NCBI GenBank assembly: GCA_016875755.1
Contig: VGOX01000045.1
Coordinates: 1 to 10,614 of the forward strand
Direction of reading: 5' to 3'
Length of the DNA stretch: 10,614 nt
Source of the DNA: Chloroflexota bacterium
Lineage (GTDB): Bacteria; Chloroflexota; Anaerolineae; Anaerolineales; Villigracilaceae
How positions within the stretch are numbered: the first letter of the stretch is position 1; each line of letters starts with the position of its first letter. The position numbers were made by a program, and so were the translations under genes. Of this stretch, positions 1 through 7,197 are shown piece after piece. Under the pieces are notes generated by a model. That model ran no database searches. It saw only the letters and a list, made by a program, of their open reading frames with translations, and was not told where the DNA came from.

Positions 1-1
1 C

Positions 2-1324
2 GGCTTGATCTCCTTCCACAACGACGACCCCAAAGCAGTGAGAGGCGGCATCAAGGCGCTCATCATCACGCAGGTCGGCGGCGTGGGATTGCTGGCAGGT
101 GCGCTGCTGGCGTATGCCAATCTCGGCTCTTTCCAAATCGCGGACTTGCTTGCCAAAGCAAACACACTCCCTGTTGGTGTGCTTTCATTCATTGCCTTTG
201 CCTTCCTGATCGCAGCCGCCGCAAAGTCGGCGCAGTTCCCATTCCACACCTGGCTCCCTGATGCAATGGAAGCGCCAACGCCCATCAGCGCCCTGATCCA
301 TGCCGCAACCATGGTCAATGCGGGCATTTATCTGCTGGCGCGGTTTCAGCCTGCATTTGAGACGGTTCCAAATTGGAGCGCGTCAGTCATGGCTGTTGGT
401 GTGACCTCCGCACTCATCACCGCCTTCATGGCTCTCACCGCCACCGACCTGAAACGCGCACTCGCGTACTCCACGGTCAGTCAACTCGGCTACATGGTCT
501 ATGCCATCGGCGCGGGCGGCGTGCTGGCAAGTCATTTCCATTTGCAAAGCCATGCGGTTTTCAAAGCCCTGCTCTTTCTCACAGCAGGCGCAGTCATTCA
601 CTCTGTTGGCACGCGGGACATGCGCCGCATGGGTGCGCTCGGCGGGCAAATGCCTTTCGTCCGCAACGTTTTCATCATCGGCGCGCTGGCGCTGATCGGC
701 TTACCGATCTTCAACGGCTTCTGGAGCAAGGAGCTCATTCTCGAGGTCGGTCTTGAGCATTCGCCATTATGGGTGTACGCGCTCATGCTGTTCGGCGCTG
801 CTCTCACCGCCTTCTATACCTTCCGCATGACATGGTTGGTCTTCTTCGGCGCGGAGAGCGACTCCTTGCACGCACACGATGCAGGCAAGGCGATGAAAGT
901 TTCTCTTGCCTTGCTTGCCCTCGGAACATTCGTCACCTGGCTTTCCTTCGGCGGATTTAGCAAACTGTTGACCGCATCCTTGCCGTTTCATGGACTGCAC
1001 GAAGAGTCCACCCTGCACATGATGGAAATGCTTCTTTCCGCGCCCGCGACCTGGTTCGCTTTACTGTTAGTTGCTGCCAGTCTGACGCTTTTCTTCATAC
1101 TCGGACGGAAGTTTGCGCTCTCTCAAAACCCCGCCTGGCTCGATGCGTTGACCGATACTTCTTTTGGCTTTGAATCGCTCAATAATGGCGTGGTGCGCGG
1201 CGTGAACTTCATCGCTGAAAAATTACGCTTCACCCAAAGCGGTGAATTGAATTGGAATATTTTCGGCATCATGGGCGGCTTGCTGGCTGTCCTCTTGGTG
1301 CTGTGGTGGAGTGGAGTTAAATGA
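2..1324 (+). CDS. NuoL-type antiporter-like membrane subunit of group 4 hydrogenase (5' partial)
   Basis: This is a polytopic ion-translocating subunit of the NuoL/Mrp antiporter family. It would form the proton- or sodium-pumping arm of the membrane-bound hydrogenase encoded downstream. The reading frame is open to the left window edge, so the N-terminal part is missing (roughly 150 residues by comparison with NuoL). Counting from the TTG at base 5, the family hallmark AKSAQFPFHTWLPDAMEAPT lies at residues 72-91, with the conserved TM7 lysine at 74 and a helix-breaking histidine at 99. Further conserved charges are Lys150, His183, Lys187 and Lys242 (FWSKE). About ten hydrophobic segments remain. 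A final helix (about 420-436) follows an amphipathic stretch that looks shorter than the lateral helix of complex I NuoL. The gene ends in an ATGA overlap with the next one. Family assignment is firm. Membership in a hydrogenase rather than complex I comes from the downstream subunits. Confidence 0.93.
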   Translation, partial: GLISFHNDDPKAVRGGIKALIITQVGGVGLLAGALLAYANLGSFQIADLLAKANTLPVGVLSFIAFAFLIAAAAKSAQFPFHTWLPDAMEAPTPISALIHAATMVNAGIYLLARFQPAFETVPNWSASVMAVGVTSALITAFMALTATDLKRALAYSTVSQLGYMVYAIGAGGVLASHFHLQSHAVFKALLFLTAGAVIHSVGTRDMRRMGALGGQMPFVRNVFIIGALALIGLPIFNGFWSKELILEVGLEHSPLWVYALMLFGAALTAFYTFRMTWLVFFGAESDSLHAHDAGKAMKVSLALLALGTFVTWLSFGGFSKLLTASLPFHGLHEESTLHMMEMLLSAPATWFALLLVAASLTLFFILGRKFALSQNPAWLDALTDTSFGFESLNNGVVRGVNFIAEKLRFTQSGELNWNIFGIMGGLLAVLLVLWWSGVK

Positions 1325-2841
1325 ACCTGCTCACATTTGTTGGGATGATCACCATCCCGCTCGTTTCTTCGCCCTTCGTCTATCTCTCAGGCAGGCTGGG
1401 CACGCATGACCTTATCTTGCAGCGTCGCTCCTACCTCGTGCGCGGACTTTCTCTGCTGGTCATTCTTGCCGCATGGGTTCCATTTGTGTTTGCAGTCCAA
1501 ACCTTTTTGGCAGGCGGCATACAGGAGGTTCGTCTCGAATCCATCTGGCTGCGGGTGGATGGCATCAGCCTGTTGGTTTCAGGGACGGTTCTTTTGCTTG
1601 GAACGCTGGTCATTTTGTTCTCAGGTCCATACATGGCGGGGGAAGTCTGCGAAGAAAAATACTACGCCATGCTGCTGGCAATGATCGGTTTGATGATCGG
1701 GCTGACCTGCGCAGGCGACTTGTTCAACCTGTGGGTCTGGTTCGAAGCGATGGCGATTTCATCATATTTGCTGGTGGCGTTTTATCGCGAGCAAGCCGCG
1801 TCGTTGGAAGCGGGCATGAAATATCTTGTCCAAAGCGCGGTGGGGACGGTGCTCGTTCTGGTGGGCATCTCGCTCGTCCTTGCCAATGCTGGGACGTTGG
1901 ACCTGCTCGAAGTCCGCGAAGCAGTTTTGAGGTCCGATGGGAACCGCCTGACGTGGCTTAGTGCGGGCGCGCTGTTCATCATCGGCTTCGGAGTCAAAGT
2001 GGCATTTGTCCCGCTCCATACCTGGCTGCCTGACGCCCATTCGCAAGCGCCAAGTGGAATCAGTGCGATGCTTTCGGGCGTCGTCATCGAAGTTGGGCTG
2101 ATCGCCATGCTGCGCGCGCTCTCCGCGTTGACGGGTTTCGCGATTTCGTGGGGCATCATCTTCCTCCTGTTTGGCGCGTTGAATTTTTTGTATGGCAATC
2201 TGCTGGCGCTGCGTCAAACCACCGTGAAACGGATGCTGGCGTTTTCGAGCTTGAGCCATGTGGGGTATATGCTGATGGGGCTTGGCATTGCGCTGGTTTC
2301 AAGAATTGCGCTTGGCGCGCAGGGCGCATTCTTTCATTTGTTCGCGCACATGCTAATGAAGGGGCTCGCGTTCCTTGCAGTAGGTGCGTTGATCTATGCG
2401 ATGTATTTGCAGAACGATCTGCACCAGCCATTGATGATCAGCGACATGGCGGGCGCGGCGCAGAAATATCCGCTGCCTGCGCTGGGGTTGAGTATTGCCG
2501 TGCTCAGCCTTGGCGGACTTCCACCGCTGGCTGGGTTTATGTCGAAGTGGCAGATCTTTGTGGCGGGTTTTGAAACGGGAGAGGGCTGGATCATCGGCTT
2601 GATGATCTTCATGGCGTTGAACAGTGTTTTGTCGCTGGCGTATTATGCGCCGCTGATAAATGTGATGTATCGCAAATTGCCATCCGAGCAGGTGTTGGCG
2701 GGCAAGTCTGTGCCGTTTGCGCTTGCCCTGCCGATGGTGGTGATGCTGGTCATGATCGTTGTTCTGGGCTTTGTCCCGCAGTGGATGGAGTGGATCACCC
2801 TGCCTGCTGCTGAGAGTTTGCTCGTGATGTTCGGGAGTTGA
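1321..2841 (+). CDS. Second antiporter-like membrane subunit (MrpD/NuoN/HyfB family)
   Basis: This 506-residue, highly hydrophobic protein has about 14 predicted membrane helices and belongs to the same proton-conducting transporter family as its upstream neighbour, but to the MrpD/NuoM/NuoN-like branch. Conserved pump residues are visible: Glu142 in the TM5 motif LWVWFEAMAISSYLLVAF, Lys226 in GVKVAFVPLHTWLPDAH (TM7), Lys347 in HMLMKGLAFL and Lys409 in GFMSKW (TM12). It would supply a second ion-translocation channel in the membrane arm. The ATG at 1321 sits inside the stop of the preceding gene (ATGA) and has a GGAG ribosome-binding site at 1313-1316, so this start is well supported and translation is probably coupled. 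The next gene starts one base after its stop. It could instead belong to an Mrp antiporter, but the next genes are hydrogenase subunits, not MrpE/F/G. Confidence 0.93.
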   Translation: MNLLTFVGMITIPLVSSPFVYLSGRLGTHDLILQRRSYLVRGLSLLVILAAWVPFVFAVQTFLAGGIQEVRLESIWLRVDGISLLVSGTVLLLGTLVILFSGPYMAGEVCEEKYYAMLLAMIGLMIGLTCAGDLFNLWVWFEAMAISSYLLVAFYREQAASLEAGMKYLVQSAVGTVLVLVGISLVLANAGTLDLLEVREAVLRSDGNRLTWLSAGALFIIGFGVKVAFVPLHTWLPDAHSQAPSGISAMLSGVVIEVGLIAMLRALSALTGFAISWGIIFLLFGALNFLYGNLLALRQTTVKRMLAFSSLSHVGYMLMGLGIALVSRIALGAQGAFFHLFAHMLMKGLAFLAVGALIYAMYLQNDLHQPLMISDMAGAAQKYPLPALGLSIAVLSLGGLPPLAGFMSKWQIFVAGFETGEGWIIGLMIFMALNSVLSLAYYAPLINVMYRKLPSEQVLAGKSVPFALALPMVVMLVMIVVLGFVPQWMEWITLPAAESLLVMFGS

Positions 2842-2842
2842 T

Positions 2843-3157
2843 ATGGCTGAACTTTTACTTACTCCATTGATCGCTTTTGTGGTGTATGCGTTGGCGGCTT
2901 CGGCGATCTCTGGGCTGGGACGCTTGTTCTCTGCCAAGGGAAGCGAGTCCCAATTCAAATCTGAAGCGTATGCCAGCGGCGAAGACCACGACCCATTGCC
3001 CGCCGCGCCTGGCTATCGTCAATTCTTTGTGATCGCGTTGTTCTTCGCGGTGCTGCATCTTGGCGTCATCATGATCGGCAGCAGCGACCTTTCGAATGTG
3101 ACCATCGTGTATTTACTCGGTTTGATTCTGGCACTGATCGCGTTGATTTTAGGATAG
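2843..3157 (+). CDS. Small NuoA-like (complex I subunit A-like) membrane protein
   Basis: This 104-residue protein has three predicted membrane helices, at about residues 5-25, 59-79 and 84-103. Between the first two is a soluble loop with the pattern K-S-E-A-Y-A-S-G-E-D (39-48). The topology, length and loop resemble complex I subunit A (NuoA/Nqo7), where the loop carries an E-x-Y-E-C/S-G-type motif. The conserved acidic FDVE-like motif of NuoA helix 2 is not recognisable; residues 70-78 read VLHLGVIMI. In complex I this subunit sits at the junction of the membrane and peripheral arms next to NuoH, and the same position here would be natural. The ATG at 2843 lies one base after the preceding stop, with GGGAG at 2833-2837 as ribosome-binding site. 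It is placed between the antiporter-like subunits and the small hydrogenase subunit. The call rests on topology and a short motif, so it is less certain than its neighbours. Confidence 0.72.
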   Translation: MAELLLTPLIAFVVYALAASAISGLGRLFSAKGSESQFKSEAYASGEDHDPLPAAPGYRQFFVIALFFAVLHLGVIMIGSSDLSNVTIVYLLGLILALIALILG

Positions 3158-3170
3158 GAATGGTGAAACG

Positions 3171-3677
3171 ATGAATAACAAACCCAGCCTTTGGAAACAA
3201 ACCATGAACAAAGTCCGCACATGGGCGCGGATGAATTCCATCGGGGCGATTCACTTCAACAGCGGCTCATGCAACGGCTGTGATATCGAGATCCTTGCCA
3301 CGCTCACGCCGCGCTACGATGTGGAACGCTTCGGCATCAAACTGCACGGCAGCCCGCGCCATGCGGATGTTTTGCTGGTGACGGGACCTGTGACGCGTCA
3401 GGCGCGCGAACGCTTGATCCGCACCTACGAGCAGATGCCTGAACCGAAGTTTGTGATCTCGGTCGGGGCGTGCAGTATTTCGGGCGGTGTCTTCGACGGT
3501 TGTTACAACGTCGGCGGTTCGGTGGATGAAGTCATCCCAGTGGATGTGTTCGTGCCTGGCTGTCCGCCGCGTCCTGAAGCCATCATTGACGGCATCATCC
3601 AACTGCTGGGGCAGTTGCAAGGCGGAGCGCCGCGTCCTGTTGCAAAACCGAAAATGACGGGAGAGGTATCTTCATGA
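3171..3677 (+). CDS. hycG: Group 4 [NiFe]-hydrogenase small subunit (NuoB/HycG type)
   Basis: This 168-residue electron-transfer subunit carries the proximal [4Fe-4S] cluster that accepts electrons from or donates them to the Ni-Fe site. The motif SGSCNGCDIEILA gives Cys34 and Cys37. The third ligand is Cys101 in VGACSISGG, and the fourth is Cys131 in VPGCPPRPEAI. An extra cysteine, Cys111 (FDGCYN), is also common in this family. The C-N-G-C-D-I-E pattern is typical of membrane-bound hydrogenases; the complex I homologue NuoB has adjacent cysteines instead. There is no twin-arginine leader, so the protein faces the cytoplasm, as expected for group 4. The ATG at 3171 follows the previous stop by 13 bases, with AGGA-type sequences just upstream. 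Met12 (base 3204) is an alternative start, and the first residues are poorly constrained. Its stop overlaps the large-subunit ATG (ATGA, 3674-3677). Confidence 0.95.
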   Translation: MNNKPSLWKQTMNKVRTWARMNSIGAIHFNSGSCNGCDIEILATLTPRYDVERFGIKLHGSPRHADVLLVTGPVTRQARERLIRTYEQMPEPKFVISVGACSISGGVFDGCYNVGGSVDEVIPVDVFVPGCPPRPEAIIDGIIQLLGQLQGGAPRPVAKPKMTGEVSS

Positions 3678-5344
3678 GCACTGAACAAAAATTACAGACC
3701 GCGGAGCAATTGCTTGCGCCGTGGAACAAAGAGACCATCCGTCCCGAAGAAAACCGTTTGGATGTGGTGATCCAGCCTGAAGCGCTGCATGAGGCGGCAT
3801 CTGCATTGCATGAGGCGAAGTGGGGCTATCTATCCGCCATCACAGGCATGGACATGGGCGTGGAGGCAGGTCAGCTGGAAGCGTTGTATCACTTCTGCAA
3901 TGGACCCGCTATCACGTCACTGCGAGTCCGCCTGCCGCGTGCGGGTGCGGTGGTTCCCACCATTGCCGACATTATCCCGCCTGCGACATTTTTCGAGCGC
4001 GAGATCAAGGAAATGTTTGGCATCAAAGTGGATGGATTGGCTGTTACGGACCATCTCTTCCTGCCCGAAGACTGGCCACCCGATGTGTATCCGCAACGCG
4101 TGGATTTTACAATTGAGCAGGCGAAAGCAATGGAAGTGAGTCATGCGGACCAAATGCCCGAACCTGGGCGGGTGGGCGAGAATACCTTTGTCGTGCCGAT
4201 CGGTCCGCAACACCCCGCGTTGAAAGAGCCAGGTCATTTTTCGTTCACGGTGGATGGCGAGATCGTCACAGCCGCAAAGATGCGTTTAGGCTACGCTCAC
4301 CGCGGAATCGAAAAAGCCACCGAGAGCCGAAGTTGGGTCGAGAATTTATATCTCTTCGAGCGTGTGTGCGGCATCTGCTCGCATACGCACGCGATGGCGT
4401 TCAGCATGGGTGTGGAGCAGTTAGCGAAAGTCGAAGTCCCTGCCCGCGCGCAAGCCATCCGCGAACTAGTGGCGGGGTTGGAGCGTGTTCACAGTCATTT
4501 GCTCTGGCTTGGCGTCACTGCGCATGAGGCAGGTTTTGATACGCTTTTCATGTACTCATGGCGTGACCGCGAAACCGTAATGAATCTGCTTGAGCAGATC
4601 ACAGGCAACCGTGTGAATTATTCTGCCAATGTGTTGGGCGGCGTGAAGTGTGAGATCGGCGACGAACAATCGAAAGCCATCAAGGAAGGGCTTACCTATC
4701 TGGAGACGCGCATCCGCCACTACCTTGAAGTGGTCACCACCGATGCGATGTTCCTCAACCGTACGCGCGGCATCGGCACGATCACCGCGCCCGAAGCAGA
4801 GCGCTTTGGCTTGCTCGGTCCCACTGCTCGTGCATCGGGTGTGGCGCGTGATGTCCGCATCGAAGCGCCGTATGGTGCCTATGTCCGTTACCCCGTCAGT
4901 CTCGTCACCGAAACGAACGGAGATCTGGAGGCACGCTGCGTTGTGCGTTTGAAGGAATTGCTGGTCAGCTGTTTTGCCATGCGTTCCATTTTGGATAACA
5001 TGCCCGAAGGTCCGCTCACGGCGCGAATGCCGCGCAAAATTCCAGCAGGTGAAACAGTTGCCCGTGTCGAAGCGCCGCGCGGAGAATTGTTCTACTATAT
5101 TAAAAGCAATGGCGGTGAAATCCCCGTCCGCGTTCACGTCCGCACGCCGAGTTTGTGTAACTGGGTCTCCGTGTTGGAAAAAGCGGTCGGTCGTCAATTG
5201 GCGGATGTGCCGATGTTGATCGCAGGCATGGACCCGTGCTTTTCCTGCAATGACCGTGTTGTTACCGTAGAGGATTCCAGGACCAGCGAAAATTGGTCAT
5301 GGAAACGCCTGCGCGAATATGGAATCGAGTATTACAGCCGATGA
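3674..5344 (+). CDS. hycE: Group 4 [NiFe]-hydrogenase large subunit, NuoC-NuoD fusion (HycE type)
   Basis: This 556-residue catalytic subunit interconverts H2 with protons and electrons in the cytoplasm. Residues about 20-150 form a NuoC-like domain (FFEREIKEMFGI at 106-117, HLFLPEDWPP at 127-136). A linker follows, and residues about 170-556 are the NuoD-like catalytic domain beginning at FVVPIGPQHPALKEPGH. The first nickel motif is E229-R-V-C232-G-I-C235-S-H-T-H239, and the second is D520-P-C522-F-S-C525-N-D-R528, so all four cysteine ligands are present. This separates it from complex I NuoD, which has lost them. The 28 residues after Arg528 form a tail like the one HycI removes from HycE after nickel insertion. 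The C+D fusion is the arrangement seen in HycE/HyfG of formate hydrogenlyases. The ATG at 3674 overlaps the preceding stop and has GGGAGAGG at 3659-3666 upstream. Confidence 0.96.
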   Translation: MSTEQKLQTAEQLLAPWNKETIRPEENRLDVVIQPEALHEAASALHEAKWGYLSAITGMDMGVEAGQLEALYHFCNGPAITSLRVRLPRAGAVVPTIADIIPPATFFEREIKEMFGIKVDGLAVTDHLFLPEDWPPDVYPQRVDFTIEQAKAMEVSHADQMPEPGRVGENTFVVPIGPQHPALKEPGHFSFTVDGEIVTAAKMRLGYAHRGIEKATESRSWVENLYLFERVCGICSHTHAMAFSMGVEQLAKVEVPARAQAIRELVAGLERVHSHLLWLGVTAHEAGFDTLFMYSWRDRETVMNLLEQITGNRVNYSANVLGGVKCEIGDEQSKAIKEGLTYLETRIRHYLEVVTTDAMFLNRTRGIGTITAPEAERFGLLGPTARASGVARDVRIEAPYGAYVRYPVSLVTETNGDLEARCVVRLKELLVSCFAMRSILDNMPEGPLTARMPRKIPAGETVARVEAPRGELFYYIKSNGGEIPVRVHVRTPSLCNWVSVLEKAVGRQLADVPMLIAGMDPCFSCNDRVVTVEDSRTSENWSWKRLREYGIEYYSR

Positions 5345-6264
5345 ACACGCTTACTTCAATTGTCACACTGTTGATTTTCCCTGCGGGCATCACCCTCATT
5401 CTGGCAGGCATGTTCTACGAATGGATCGACCGTAAGCTGGTTGCGCGTTTTCAAAATCGCGTTGGTCCGCGCTGGTTTCAGCCGTTTGCGGATGCAGTCA
5501 AACTGCTTGCAAAAGAACAGATCAAGCCCGCCATCATCAATCCCTACCTGTTCTTTGGATTGCCCATCTTCGCGCTGGCAGGAGCGTTGACGGCGGCACT
5601 GTACGTCCCATTGTTCGGACTCGCCCCGCCTCACAGCCTGACGGGTGACCTGGTCATCACCATCTACCTGCTCAGCCTGCCGACGATGTGCATCGGCTTG
5701 GCGGGTTGGAACACCACCAGTCGCTTCTCGCTCATCGGTGCCACCCGCACGTTGACGCAGTTATTCGCATACGAAGCGCCGTTCCTGCTGGCGTTGCTTG
5801 GTCCTGCGCTTGTTGCGGGCAGTTGGCAGATCAGCGAGATCAATGGATATGCCCAAAATCACTGGCTGATTCTTACTCAGCCCATTGGGTTTATCGTGGC
5901 GGTCATCGGCTTGATGGGCAAACTGGAACTCCCGCCCTTTGATGCCCCCGAAGCAGAGACAGAAATTATCGCAGGCGCGCTGACCGAATACAGCGGACGC
6001 GGTTTGATGATGTTCCATCTGGCAAAATCCGCCGAGTTGGTTATCGGTCTTACACTGGTTTCGTCGTTCTATCTCGGCGGATTGAATGGCATCGGCTCAT
6101 TCCTTATCAAGACCATCATCTTGCTTTTCTTTATGTCGATCCTGCAATCCCTGCTGACCCGCCTGCGTATCGACCAGACTGTTGGTTTATGGTGGCGCTT
6201 TGGTGCCATTCTGGTGCTGGCGCAGATTCTCGTTACCATTTTGTGGAAAGGTTTTATGCCATGA
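5341..6264 (+). CDS. hycD: Membrane anchor subunit of group 4 hydrogenase (NuoH/HycD type)
   Basis: This 307-residue integral membrane protein with about eight helices anchors the hydrogenase module and links it to the ion-translocating arm. Family motifs are clear: E27-W-I-D-R-K at the end of helix 1, NRVGPRWFQPFADAVKLL at 39-56, GWNTTSRFSLIGATR at 122-136, FAYEAPFLLAL at 142-152 and the acidic loop PPFDAPEAETEI at 198-209. The charged residues of the first and last motifs line the ion or quinone-like pathway in complex I. The frame is open upstream to 5293, but the ATG at 5341 is chosen because it makes an ATGA overlap with the large-subunit stop and gives the usual NuoH N-terminus. An upstream start would add 16 residues that merely re-read hycE. 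No strong ribosome-binding site precedes 5341, so translational coupling is likely. Confidence 0.94.
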   Translation: MNTLTSIVTLLIFPAGITLILAGMFYEWIDRKLVARFQNRVGPRWFQPFADAVKLLAKEQIKPAIINPYLFFGLPIFALAGALTAALYVPLFGLAPPHSLTGDLVITIYLLSLPTMCIGLAGWNTTSRFSLIGATRTLTQLFAYEAPFLLALLGPALVAGSWQISEINGYAQNHWLILTQPIGFIVAVIGLMGKLELPPFDAPEAETEIIAGALTEYSGRGLMMFHLAKSAELVIGLTLVSSFYLGGLNGIGSFLIKTIILLFFMSILQSLLTRLRIDQTVGLWWRFGAILVLAQILVTILWKGFMP

Positions 6265-6683
6265 AATTTGGAACCATGTTCACGGATATTCTGGCTTCGT
6301 TCTTCAAGAAGAACAGTACCCAGTTATATCCTTTCGAAAAGAACCCCACCCCCGAACGATTTCGCGGAAACCTCTACTACGACCCTGCGAAATGTACAGG
6401 TTGCTGCCTGTGCGTAAAGGACTGTCCATCCAAAGCCATCGAGTTGGTGACAATTGACCGCGCTGCCAAACGCTTTGTCCTGAAATATCACATGGACCGC
6501 TGTGTCTACTGCGGACAATGCGCCTTGAATTGCCGCTTCAAATGCATGGGCATGTCCAATAAAGATTGGGAACACGCCGCATTGAACAAGGAAGAATTTT
6601 TGGTGTATTACGGAAAGGAAGAAGATGTCCGTGAAATGCTGGAAAACATCTCTAAGCCGCCTGCTGAATCAGAGCACAAGTGA
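6261..6683 (+). CDS. hycF: 2x[4Fe-4S] ferredoxin subunit of group 4 hydrogenase (NuoI/HycF type)
   Basis: This 140-residue cytoplasmic iron-sulfur protein should relay electrons between the external donor and the small-subunit cluster. The first cluster motif is C45-T-G-C48-C-L-C51-V-K-D-C55-P. The second is C81-V-Y-C84-G-Q-C87-A-L-N-C91, followed by R rather than the usual P. Two additional cysteines lie beside the motifs, at 49 and 95. The sequence ERFRGNLYYDP before the first motif matches the NuoI family. The ATG at 6261 overlaps the hycD stop (ATGA) and is preceded by GGAAAGG at 6244-6250. The open frame extends upstream to 6189, but those residues only re-read hycD and do not look like this family. 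The last 59 bases overlap the proposed protease start. Confidence 0.94.
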   Translation: MKFGTMFTDILASFFKKNSTQLYPFEKNPTPERFRGNLYYDPAKCTGCCLCVKDCPSKAIELVTIDRAAKRFVLKYHMDRCVYCGQCALNCRFKCMGMSNKDWEHAALNKEEFLVYYGKEEDVREMLENISKPPAESEHK

Positions 6684-7197
6684 AAACAAGCGCATTGCAA
6701 TCGTCGGCATCGGCAACGAGATGCGCGGCGACGATGCGGCGGGAATGCTTGTCGCTCAGTATTTGCATGTGCGCATAGGCAATAATGCAAACTTGTTGGT
6801 TATTGAAGGCGGACACGCCCCCGAAAACGCCACAGGAGCATTGAGGAAATTTTCCCCCGATTTCGTTTTACTGATCGATGCTGCTGATATGGGGGAAGAA
6901 GCAGGGACTATTGCTCTCATTCCAATGGAACAGATCGATGGAATCAGCGCATCCACGCATAGTTTACCGTTGTCCATGCTGACGCGCTATTTGACCTTGG
7001 AATTAAATTGTGAAGTCGCCTTGCTTGGTATTCAGTCGAAATCTGTTGAAATGGGTGCGTCTGTTAGCGATGAAGTGAATCAGGCGGTCAAAGATGTTGT
7101 CGAAGAGATATTCATGCTTTGGTCGGAGGATTTCTCCAACCCCGCCTCCATGACGATGCGCGGCACGATCTCTTCCCAGCCGACTGCCATCAGGTGA
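6625..7197 (+). CDS. hycI: Hydrogenase maturation endopeptidase (HycI/HyaD family)
   Basis: This is a nickel-dependent aspartic-type endopeptidase that cuts the C-terminal tail from the hydrogenase large subunit after Ni-Fe assembly. The core begins at about residue 23 with RIAIVGIGNEMRGDDAAG. The expected nickel-sensing residues are Asp37 (GDD), Asp85 (LLIDAADMG) and His112 (ASTHSLPLSML). The family C-terminal segment LLGIQSKSVEMGASVS...VNQAVKDVVEEIF ends near residue 163. Residues about 166-190 (SEDFSNPAS onward) look unconserved and are encoded by DNA that is also the antisense of metF. The ATG at 6625 has a fair ribosome-binding site (AGGA at 6616-6619) but adds about 22 residues ahead of the core and overlaps hycF by 59 bases; GTG 6631 or a later non-ATG start is possible. 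Its place at the end of the hydrogenase operon fits its role. Confidence 0.9.
   Translation: MSVKCWKTSLSRLLNQSTSENKRIAIVGIGNEMRGDDAAGMLVAQYLHVRIGNNANLLVIEGGHAPENATGALRKFSPDFVLLIDAADMGEEAGTIALIPMEQIDGISASTHSLPLSMLTRYLTLELNCEVALLGIQSKSVEMGASVSDEVNQAVKDVVEEIFMLWSEDFSNPASMTMRGTISSQPTAIR

Noticed and set aside
1762..2259. 165-codon minus-strand open frame inside the second antiporter-like gene
   Set aside because: Gln/Arg/His-rich composition is typical of the antisense of a hydrophobic membrane-protein gene, and there is no recognisable domain.
2..2841. Antiporter-like genes as an Mrp Na+/H+ antiporter operon
   Set aside because: The next genes are hydrogenase subunits joined by overlaps, and no MrpB/C/E/F/G-like genes are visible.
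5293..5340. Upstream in-frame ATG for the NuoH-type gene
   Set aside because: It would add 16 residues that re-read the large-subunit C-terminus. The ATGA overlap at 5341 and the family N-terminus favour the later start.
6189..6260. Upstream in-frame start for the ferredoxin subunit
   Set aside because: The added residues re-read the NuoH-type gene and resemble nothing in NuoI. ATG 6261 overlaps the stop and has a good ribosome-binding site.
2..6683. Operon as ordinary respiratory complex I (nuo)
   Set aside because: The large subunit keeps all four Ni-Fe cysteines, the small subunit has the hydrogenase C-N-G-C-D-I-E motif, and a hydrogenase protease follows. There are no NuoE/F/G genes in view.
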